Assembly: GCA_964627045.1 (NCBI GenBank)
Contig: CAZVIK010000208.1
Location: 1-6,740, forward strand
DNA length: 6,740 nt
Direction: 5' to 3'
DNA from: CAZVIK01 sp964627045
GTDB lineage: Bacteria > Acidobacteriota > Terriglobia > Bryobacterales > Bryobacteraceae
How positions within the stretch are numbered: the stretch's first letter is position 1; every line of letters begins with the position of its first letter. A program made the translations under genes and the position numbers. The notes below the pieces were generated by a model. The model was not told the origin of the DNA. It did not search any database and saw nothing but the letters and a program-made list of their open reading frames with translations. Shown piece by piece: positions 1-5,171 of the stretch.

Positions 1-479
1 TGATGGTCACCAACCCCGATGCGCTGGTTCCTTCGTTCATCGAGGCCGGGGCCGACCAGATCTCGGTCCACCAGGAGACCTGTCCCCACCTGCACCGGAG
101 CCTGCGCTTCATTCAGAGCGAAGGCGCGCTGGCGGGGGCCGTCCTGAACCCGTCCACGCCGATTACAATGTTAGAGGAAGTCCTGGACGTGGCGGACTTC
201 GTGCTGCTGATGAGCGTGAACCCCGGCTTCGGGGGCCAGCGGCTGATCCTGCGCGTGCTGGACAAGGTGCGGGCGCTGGCGGCCCGGCGGCGGGAGGCGG
301 GGCTGAAGTTGCCGATCGAGATCGACGGGGGAGTGACCGTCGAGAACGTCGGGGATGTTGTCCGTGCCGGTGTCGATTGGGTGGTGACGGGCGCCAGCGT
401 GTTCCTGTCGCCGGACCCCGCGGCCACGGTGGCCCGGATGCGCAGGGAGGCCGAGGAAGCGGCGGCGTTACGGGCGTGA
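1..479 (+). CDS. rpe: Ribulose-phosphate 3-epimerase, C-terminal part (5' end outside window)
   Basis: Interconverts D-ribulose 5-phosphate and D-xylulose 5-phosphate in the cytosolic pentose phosphate (or Calvin) pathway. The visible 158 residues are the C-terminal two thirds of a TIM barrel. Counting from the Met at base 3, I see a metal-ligand-type His at residue 23 (SVHQE), the family hallmark LMSVNPGFGGQ at 69-79, the catalytic-Asp motif EIDGGV at 106-111, and the phosphate-binding VTGASVF at 128-134. The Met at base 3 is not the start: it matches the Met of the family motif DVHLMV, and the two bases before it (TG) fit a preceding Leu codon. About 70 N-terminal residues, including the first metal ligands, therefore lie to the left of the window. 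bamD follows after 6 nt, suggesting co-transcription. Identification is secure; only the 5' truncation limits the entry. Confidence 0.95.
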   Translation, partial: MVTNPDALVPSFIEAGADQISVHQETCPHLHRSLRFIQSEGALAGAVLNPSTPITMLEEVLDVADFVLLMSVNPGFGGQRLILRVLDKVRALAARRREAGLKLPIEIDGGVTVENVGDVVRAGVDWVVTGASVFLSPDPAATVARMRREAEEAAALRA

Positions 480-485
480 GGTCAA

Positions 486-1709
486 ATGCGTGAGTGGGGA
501 TCTATGGTGTTGAAATCTCGGAAGGTAGCGGGCTGTCTGGCGGTGGTTTTGGTTGCCGCGGCGGCGGCATCGTCTTGCGGATTCCGCAAGAAGTACGAAA
601 ACCCCATCGCGCAGGAGACCCAGCAGCCCGACAAGATCCTGTTTGACAAGGCCATCAAGGACATCGAGAAGGGCCGTTACGACATCGCGCGGCTGACGCT
701 TCAGACGTTGATCAGTACTTACGACAGCAGCGAGTTTCTTGCCAAGGCGAAGCTGGCGATCGCCGACAGCTGGTTCCGCGAAGGCGGCGCCGGGGGCCTT
801 GCCAATGCCGAGGCCGAGTACAAGGAGTTCATCCTCTTCTACCCGACCATGGAAGAGGCTCCCGAGGCGCAGGAAAAGGTCTGCATGATCCATTTCAACC
901 AGATGGATAAGGCGGATCGGGACACCGAAGCCGCCCTGCGGGCCGACGAAGAGTGCCGCCAGGTGCTGGTGCAGTTTCCCAACAGCAAGTTTGCCCCGCA
1001 GGCGCAGCAGCGCTTGAGGGAGATTCAGGAGTTGCTGGCGCAGCACGAGTTCAAGGTCGGCGATTTTTATCATGGAAAGGGGTCCTACCCCGCCGCGGCG
1101 GCGCGGCTCCAGGGTGTCGTCGGGCACTACCCGCTTTACAGCCGGGCGGACGAAGCACTTTGGATGCTGGCCGATTCCTACTCCCGGATGCCCGCCCGCT
1201 TCTCCGGCAGAGCGCCGGAGCTCTACGCCCGCCTGGTGCGCGAGTACCCGCTCAGCCCGTTCGCCGAGAGGGCGAAGACGCGGCTCACGGCGTTGGAAAG
1301 GGAGGTCCCCGACCCCGACCCCGTCGCCGTCGCCCGCATGAAGTACGAACAGGCCAACCAGCAAAAGATCGGCTTCATGACGCGCTTCTGGGACGTTTTC
1401 CGCCAAAGGCCGAACCTTTCGATGGCCGCGAAGTCGGGGAATCCGGCGACCCTCGCGCTTCAACCGGTGATTCCGGCGACGGTGCCCTCGGCGGCGACCG
1501 GTGAAGCGCCCACCGCCGAGGTCACCGTAGGCACCATCACGGGTCCTTCCGCCCTGGACACGCAGCCCGACGCTCGGCGAAATCCGCCATCGGCGGCGGG
1601 CAGCGAGGGAGGTGCGCAGTTGACGGCGCCGCCATCCGATGCCCAGGATGCCGGGGCCAGGCAGCAACGGGAAGCGGAGCAGAAAAAAGGGGGATACCGG
1701 TTCCCATGA
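486..1709 (+). CDS. bamD: Outer membrane assembly lipoprotein BamD (long, Acidobacteria-type)
   Basis: Lipoprotein component of the BAM complex that inserts beta-barrel proteins into the outer membrane; it is expected to be anchored on the periplasmic face. The N-terminus has a basic region (KSRK), a hydrophobic stretch and a lipobox-like ASSC with the acylated Cys at residue 31. The -3 residue is Ala, not the usual Leu. Residues ~45-290 are TPR-like helical pairs: DKAIKDIEKGRYDIARL, then AEAEYKEFILFYP, ECRQVLVQFPNSKFAP, YPAAAARLQGVVGHYPLYSR. From ~300 the protein becomes a Pro/Ala/Thr/Gln-rich, probably disordered tail. At 407 aa it is much longer than E. coli BamD (~245 aa). ATG 486 has GAGG four bases upstream (478-481). 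ATG 504 (residue 7) gives a more compact signal peptide and is a real alternative. The stop overlaps the next gene's start (ATGA), and rpe lies 6 nt upstream. Confidence 0.9.
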   Translation: MREWGSMVLKSRKVAGCLAVVLVAAAAASSCGFRKKYENPIAQETQQPDKILFDKAIKDIEKGRYDIARLTLQTLISTYDSSEFLAKAKLAIADSWFREGGAGGLANAEAEYKEFILFYPTMEEAPEAQEKVCMIHFNQMDKADRDTEAALRADEECRQVLVQFPNSKFAPQAQQRLREIQELLAQHEFKVGDFYHGKGSYPAAAARLQGVVGHYPLYSRADEALWMLADSYSRMPARFSGRAPELYARLVREYPLSPFAERAKTRLTALEREVPDPDPVAVARMKYEQANQQKIGFMTRFWDVFRQRPNLSMAAKSGNPATLALQPVIPATVPSAATGEAPTAEVTVGTITGPSALDTQPDARRNPPSAAGSEGGAQLTAPPSDAQDAGARQQREAEQKKGGYRFP

Positions 1710-2464
1710 GCCGCGTGATGCTCGCGGACGACAGCCCGCATGCCCTACGTATGGGCGAGTTCATCCTGCGGGAAGAGGGGTTCGAAATCGTATCGGTCAC
1801 CGACGGCGCCACGGCGCTGATCCGCCTGGCGGACGTCGACCCGGACCTGGTGCTAGCCGACGTAGGTCTCCCGCTGAGGAACGGATACGACCTGTGCCGG
1901 TCCATTAAGAACCTTGTAGGACACCGCCACGTGAAGGTGGTGCTCACGGCCGGGGCGCAGGTGAAGTTCGACGACGAACAGGCGGGCCAGGCCGGGGCCG
2001 ACGGATGCCTCCACAAGCCCTTTGAAGCCAGCACGATGACCGAGATGGTGAAGCGGTTGGTGGCTGAGGCGGCGGAGTCGCGCCGTGCCGCGCCGTCGCC
2101 CGAGCAGGTTGCGGCCGTGGCGATGGAAGAAGCCGGTGCCTCGCTGCAAGTCGGTTTTCCCGGCGCGGAGGTCGCCGGGAGGAAGGCGGAAGAGGCCGTG
2201 GCGGAGGCTCAGGTCGTGGTGGAGAAGGGGGACGCGGCGGATTCGGACGCGGCCGCTGCGGTGACGGTTGAGCCGCTTCCCGTTGCGGTCCTCCAAGAGG
2301 TTGTTCCGCAAGGAGTTATTCGTATCCCGTCGGCGGACCCGGAACTGGTGCGCGCCGCCGTGACCCTGGCGTTGGAAAGCGCCCTTCCGGTGCTGATCGA
2401 CGAGATCACGCAACGAGTGACGTTGGCGCTCGATGAGGGGGAAGCGGAGTCCTTGCGGATTTGA
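1706..2464 (+). CDS. Response regulator: receiver domain plus long linker and C-terminal helical segment
   Basis: Residues 1-120 form a CheY-like receiver with every key residue present: acidic pair D8-D9, phospho-acceptor D52 (LVLADVGLP), T80 (VVLTAG) and K103 (HKPF). It should therefore be phosphorylated by a histidine kinase, but no kinase is encoded here. Residues ~121-204 are an Ala/Val/Glu-rich low-complexity linker with no recognisable fold. Residues 205-252 look like an amphipathic helical unit (LVRAAVTLALESALPVLIDEITQRVTLAL) preceded by IRIPSADPE. I see no DNA-binding helix-turn-helix, GGDEF, EAL or HD output motif, so output is probably by protein-protein contact; that is inference. 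The ATG overlaps the bamD stop as ATGA, and a GGGGGA at 1689-1694 lies 11 nt upstream, so translation is probably coupled to bamD. A hairpin follows the stop. Receiver assignment is secure; the process controlled is unknown. Confidence 0.88.
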   Translation: MSRVMLADDSPHALRMGEFILREEGFEIVSVTDGATALIRLADVDPDLVLADVGLPLRNGYDLCRSIKNLVGHRHVKVVLTAGAQVKFDDEQAGQAGADGCLHKPFEASTMTEMVKRLVAEAAESRRAAPSPEQVAAVAMEEAGASLQVGFPGAEVAGRKAEEAVAEAQVVVEKGDAADSDAAAAVTVEPLPVAVLQEVVPQGVIRIPSADPELVRAAVTLALESALPVLIDEITQRVTLALDEGEAESLRI

Positions 2465-2465
2465 T

Positions 2466-2489
2466 ATAGCGACCCGCCGGGTGCGCTAT
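2466..2489. terminator. Hairpin between convergent genes, possible bidirectional terminator
   Basis: ATAGCG (2466-2471) pairs with CGCTAT (2484-2489), and ACCC (2472-2475) pairs with GGGT (2479-2482) across a GCC loop. This gives 10 bp with one bulged G at 2483. It sits 1 nt after the stop of the + strand response regulator and covers the stop codon (TAG, 2488-2486) of the minus-strand receiver gene. Neither side has a U-tract, so it is not a canonical intrinsic terminator. Its placement at a convergent junction still supports transcript-end formation or 3'-end protection in both directions. Confidence 0.5.
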
Positions 2490-2920
2490 CTCAGGCCGCG
2501 CTGAACGCGCTTGGTAGCCCTTTCGCTCACAAGGTCGGCCACCTTGGTGAGCAATGCGGGAAGATCCTCCGGTTCGACGAGCACGGTCGGCGCCTTTTTC
2601 TTCGACGCTGCGCGCTTGCGAGTGTTCCGGTATGTCGTGATGAGAGCCGTTGCCGGCTTGTAGTCCATCAGGCGGGCGTGGGCCAACACCCTCAGCCCGG
2701 CCTCGGGCGACTCCATCTGAAGGTCGGTCAGGACCAGTTCATACTCGGCGTCATCCAGGAGGCTTACCGCCTCTGCCGCGGATGCCGCCGAATCGACACG
2801 ATAGCCGCCCGCTCGCAGAACGGTTTGCAGCGTGAGCCGGGACGCGGGGTCATCATCCACAAGGAGGACCCGAGCCAATTCAACCGCCTGGCGCTCTCGC
2901 GGGTACGACGACTTGACCAT
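2486..2920 (-). CDS. Stand-alone receiver (CheY-like) domain protein with a non-canonical site at the conserved Lys
   Basis: A 144-aa protein that is essentially one receiver domain. It has an acidic cluster DDD at 22-24 (VLLVDDDPAS), phospho-acceptor D66 (LVLTDLQME) and T95 (ALITTY). The conserved Lys of the usual KP motif is absent: the equivalent position reads VLVEPED, with Glu at 116. Just before it is a basic run (RKRAASKKK, 101-109) where an acidic or hydrophobic helix is usual. There is no output domain. I chose ATG 2920 because AAAGGTG (2933-2927 on the minus strand) lies 6 nt upstream. An upstream GTG at 2938 would add six residues but lies upstream of that ribosome site. The gene converges on the other receiver gene and diverges from rimO. 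It probably works as a phosphorylation-dependent or constitutive protein switch; partners are unknown. Confidence 0.88.
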   Translation of the reverse strand: MVKSSYPRERQAVELARVLLVDDDPASRLTLQTVLRAGGYRVDSAASAAEAVSLLDDAEYELVLTDLQMESPEAGLRVLAHARLMDYKPATALITTYRNTRKRAASKKKAPTVLVEPEDLPALLTKVADLVSERATKRVQRGLR

Positions 2921-2926
2921 GCACGA

Positions 2927-2933
2927 CACCTTT
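2927..2933 (-). promoter_or_regulatory. Ribosome binding site that fixes the receiver gene start
   Basis: Read on the minus strand this is AAAGGTG, ending 6 nt before ATG 2920. It supports the 144-aa start over the GTG at 2938, which would place this site inside the coding region. Confidence 0.6.
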
Positions 2934-2950
2934 CCCACGTTGGTATCCCC

Positions 2951-2956
2951 ACTATA
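2951..2956 (-). promoter_or_regulatory. Candidate -10 element for the minus-strand receiver gene
   Basis: On the minus strand this reads TATAGT, a close match to TATAAT, about 30 nt upstream of ATG 2920. No good -35 hexamer is visible at 16-18 bp spacing, so either recognition is weak or an activator or alternative sigma factor is used. Tentative. Confidence 0.35.
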
Positions 2957-3006
2957 CTCCAGAATCCTCAGAACTTAGCCCGTTTCTTTCGGGTTTTCGG
3001 CGAATG

Positions 3007-3036
3007 TTGAATTAATCCACAAAATACTACTACAAT
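3007..3036 (+). promoter_or_regulatory. Sigma-70-like promoter for the rimO operon
   Basis: TTGAAT (3007-3012) and TACAAT (3031-3036) are separated by 18 bp in an AT-rich patch of an otherwise GC-rich window. The match is 4/6 at -35 and 5/6 at -10. The expected transcription start is near 3042-3045. This leaves a leader of about 65 nt before ATG 3109, but almost none before GTG 3046, which bears on the rimO start choice. Confidence 0.6.
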
Positions 3037-3108
3037 AGGATTAAGGTGTCTACAGACTCGTCCCGGCGCACAGTCTCCGGCGACGGCGGAAGCCGCTTCG
3101 GGCGTGGT

Positions 3109-4524
3109 ATGCTGGACACAACCCCCTTGAAAATCGGCTTCGTAAGTCTGGGCTGTCCCAAGAATCTGGTGGATACCGAGGTCATGAGGGGGCTTNNNNN
3201 NNNNNGGCTTCTTGTCTCCCGCGGCCACCAGTTGACGCCGGACCCGTCCAAGGCCGAGGTCATCGTGGTGAACACGTGCAGCTTCGTGGGAGACGCCAAG
3301 CGGGAATCGGTGGACGCGATCCTGGAGATGGCCGAGTTCAAGCGCGAGGGACGGGCGCGGCGGCTGATCGTCGCGGGGTGCCTGGTGGAGCGGTACCCCG
3401 GCGAGATCCGCGAGACCCTGCCCGAGGTGGACGCGGTCGTCGGCACGAACCAGGTGGAGGAGATCGTGGCGGCCTGCGAAGGCGGACCGGTCTCGAATTC
3501 GACCCACCGCCCCTACCTGTACCACGAACTGACCCCGCGGGTGCTTTCGACGCCGCGCCATTACGCCTACATCAAGATCGCCGAGGGTTGCGACCACAAG
3601 TGCACGTTCTGCGTGATCCCGCAGTTTCGCGGAGCGTTCCGGAGCCGGAATCCGGAATCGGTGGTCGCCGAAGCGGCGACCCTGGCCGATCAAGGCGTCC
3701 GGGAGATCAACCTGGTGGGGCAGGACACCACTTCCTACGGCGAGGACCTCGGGCTGAAGGACGGCTTGGCACACCTGCTTGATCGCCTCGCTACCATGCC
3801 CGTGCCCCGCGAGACCTGGGTCCGATTCCTGTATGCCTACCCAAACCGGATCACGGGACGCCTGTTGGACACGCTGGCGGCGCACCCAAGGCTGGTCAAG
3901 TATCTGGACATGCCCCTGCAACATGCCAGCGCGGCGGTGCTTAGGCGCATGAAGCGCGGATCGAACGGCGAGGCGTTCCTGAGGCTGATCGAAAAGATCC
4001 GGAAGACCGTCCCCGGCGTTGCTCTGCGCACCAGCATGATCGTTGGGTTCCCCGGGGAAACCGAGGGCGACTTCGAGGAGTTGTGCCGGTTCGTCGCAGC
4101 CGCGCGGTTCGACAACCTGGGCGTTTTCGGCTACTCCGACGAGGAGACCAGCCGGAGCTTCCCTCTGGGCGGCAAGGTGGACGGTCGCACCATCTACCGG
4201 CGGAAACGGCGGCTGATGTCGATCCAGCGTAAGGTGGCGCGCGCCCACAACCGGCGGCTGGTGGGGACGGTGGCGCGGGTGTTGGTGGAGGGGCCCAGCC
4301 AGGACACCGATCTGCTCTGGGAGGCCAGGATGCCGGGGCAGGCGCCGGAGATCGACGGCGTGTGCCTGGTCAACGACTGCGAGGGCGGCGTGCCGGAGCC
4401 GGGGCAGATCCGGCCGTTCCGGGTAACCGGCGCTCACGACTACGACCTGGTCGGGACGATACTGGAAGAGGACGAGGATGTCCGGCCGAATCCGTTCCCG
4501 GTCCTCGGTCATTCGAGGAGATGA
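3109..4524 (+). CDS. rimO: Ribosomal protein S12 methylthiotransferase RimO
   Basis: Radical-SAM enzyme that methylthiolates the conserved Asp of ribosomal protein S12, using two [4Fe-4S] clusters in the cytosol. Numbering from ATG 3109 (471 residues including four X): the N-terminal UPF0004/MTTase domain carries the three auxiliary-cluster Cys at 16 (LGCPKN), 57 (NTCSFV) and 91 (AGCLVE). The radical-SAM triad is C161, C165 and C168 in EGCDHKCTFC. The C-terminal TRAM domain contains the APEIDG signature. LGCPKNLVDTEVM indicates RimO and not its tRNA-modifying relative MiaB. The start is uncertain: GTG 3046 adds 21 non-conserved residues and would be nearly leaderless given the promoter, while TTG 3127 would give the typical KIGFVSLGC beginning but has no ribosome site. 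Ten Ns (3196-3205) interrupt the N-terminal domain. yacG starts within the stop codon (ATGA). Confidence 0.96.
   Translation: MLDTTPLKIGFVSLGCPKNLVDTEVMRGLXXXXLLVSRGHQLTPDPSKAEVIVVNTCSFVGDAKRESVDAILEMAEFKREGRARRLIVAGCLVERYPGEIRETLPEVDAVVGTNQVEEIVAACEGGPVSNSTHRPYLYHELTPRVLSTPRHYAYIKIAEGCDHKCTFCVIPQFRGAFRSRNPESVVAEAATLADQGVREINLVGQDTTSYGEDLGLKDGLAHLLDRLATMPVPRETWVRFLYAYPNRITGRLLDTLAAHPRLVKYLDMPLQHASAAVLRRMKRGSNGEAFLRLIEKIRKTVPGVALRTSMIVGFPGETEGDFEELCRFVAAARFDNLGVFGYSDEETSRSFPLGGKVDGRTIYRRKRRLMSIQRKVARAHNRRLVGTVARVLVEGPSQDTDLLWEARMPGQAPEIDGVCLVNDCEGGVPEPGQIRPFRVTGAHDYDLVGTILEEDEDVRPNPFPVLGHSRR
3191..3210. other. Assembly gap: 10 Ns flanked by identical GGCTT
   Basis: Bases 3196-3205 are N. The five bases on each side (3191-3195 and 3206-3210) are both GGCTT. 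Removing the Ns and one copy deletes 15 nt, keeps the frame and gives EVMRGLLVSRGHQL, whose spacing from DTE to GH equals that of RimO homologues. The gap is therefore most likely a scaffolding artefact across a short contig overlap, with no missing sequence. Confidence 0.85.
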
Positions 4525-4700
4525 ACTGCCCCATCTGCAAGAAACCGGTCGAAGAGGCGAACCCGGAAGCACCGTTCTGTAGCGCCCGCTGCCGGACGAT
4601 CGATCTGGGCAATTGGGCCACGGGGGCTTACGTCATTCCGGTCCCCTTGCCGGACGAGGACGAAGACGCTGAAAAGGGAGGGCTAGACGGTGAGAAGTAG
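4521..4700 (+). CDS. yacG: YacG-family small zinc protein (DNA gyrase inhibitor family)
   Basis: A 59-residue protein with the four zinc ligands of the YacG family: C3 and C6 (NCPICKK), then C20 and C24 (FCSARC). They are followed by the conserved segment IDLGNWATGAYVIP at 27-40 and an acidic tail. In E. coli YacG binds GyrB and inhibits gyrase; whether this homologue does so is inference from family. E. coli YacG is about 65 aa, so length fits. ATG 4521 overlaps the rimO TGA (ATGA). GAGGAG at 4515-4520 directly touches the ATG, too close for normal Shine-Dalgarno use, so re-initiation by ribosomes finishing rimO is likely. In-frame sequence continues upstream to 4362, but that part lies inside rimO and is not YacG-like. 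The 3' end overlaps pgpA by 11 nt. Confidence 0.9.
   Translation: MNCPICKKPVEEANPEAPFCSARCRTIDLGNWATGAYVIPVPLPDEDEDAEKGGLDGEK
4676..4682 (+). promoter_or_regulatory. Strong ribosome binding site for pgpA
   Basis: GGGAGGG ends 7 nt before GTG 4690 and lies inside the end of yacG. It supports the GTG start and shows that pgpA can initiate independently despite overlapping yacG. Confidence 0.65.
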
Positions 4701-5169
4701 CGCCGCGCGCCTTGTTGCGCTGCCTATCGCGACGTTCTTCGGCCTGGGCCGGTCGCCGGTGGCGCCCGGCACGGCGGGGTCGCTCGGCGCGCTGGGGGCC
4801 GCCGCGATCCTGGTGCATCACCACGGATGGGGCCGGGTGGAGTTCGCCCTACTGGTGGCGGCGCTTTTGCTGCCTTCGGTGTGGGCATCCCAGGTGGCGG
4901 CGGAGTGTAGCGGAAAAAAAGACCCGTCGCACGTGGTGGTGGATGAAGCGCTCGGGCAATGGATGACGCTGGCCGGAGCCACGACTTACACCTGGAAGAG
5001 CTTTTTGGCGGCATTCCTCCTGTTCCGGCTGCTGGACATCTGGAAGCCGCCGCCGGTTCGCCAGGCCGAGCGTCTGCCCGGCGGCTGGGGCATTATGGCC
5101 GACGACGTGGTGGCGGGGCTGGTGGGCGCGCTTGTGTTGTTTCTGGGGGGATGGTTCAATCTTTATTGA
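4690..5169 (+). CDS. pgpA: Phosphatidylglycerophosphatase A
   Basis: Inner-membrane phosphatase that converts phosphatidylglycerol phosphate to phosphatidylglycerol in phospholipid synthesis. The 159-aa sequence carries the family motifs in order: GLGRSPVAPGTAGSL at 18-32, KDPSHVVVDE at 77-86 followed by GQW, FRLLDIWKPPP at 112-122, and GGWGIMADDVVAG at 131-143. The acidic residues D85, E86, D138 and D139 are the likely metal/catalytic set of the family. Hydrophobic stretches near 34-44, 52-66, 104-115 and 139-156 fit the multi-pass topology. Length is close to E. coli PgpA (~170 aa). The start is GTG with a strong ribosome site 7 nt upstream; the 5' end overlaps yacG by 11 nt. The next gene starts within or just after the stop codon. 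Confidence 0.95.
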   Translation: MRSSAARLVALPIATFFGLGRSPVAPGTAGSLGALGAAAILVHHHGWGRVEFALLVAALLLPSVWASQVAAECSGKKDPSHVVVDEALGQWMTLAGATTYTWKSFLAAFLLFRLLDIWKPPPVRQAERLPGGWGIMADDVVAGLVGALVLFLGGWFNLY

Positions 5170-5171
5170 CG

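Noticed and set aside
468..1667. Long minus-strand open frame (399 codons) opposite bamD
   Set aside because: Arg/Gly/His-rich translation with no family resemblance, typical of antisense shadow in GC-rich DNA. The opposite strand encodes a clear lipoprotein with TPRs.
2979..2996. CCCG-TTTCTTT-CGGG-TTTT hairpin as an intrinsic terminator
   Set aside because: The stem is only 4 strong bp with a 7-nt loop, and no + strand gene ends upstream near it. Probably chance within a promoter region.
4362..4520. Upstream extension of yacG
   Set aside because: The extension lies wholly within rimO's TRAM-coding region. YacG proteins begin just before the first CPxC motif, which matches ATG 4521.
2968..4572. 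Minus-strand open frame of 534 codons opposite rimO
   Set aside because: It spans the N gap and mirrors rimO. Composition (His/Arg/Pro-rich) and lack of domains mark it as an antisense shadow.
4959..5171. N-terminal extension of the propeller protein back to 4959
   Set aside because: It would overlap pgpA by over 200 nt in another frame. The extra residues are Gly/Ala/Arg-rich and unlike any domain, and the TIG domain begins well after 5172.
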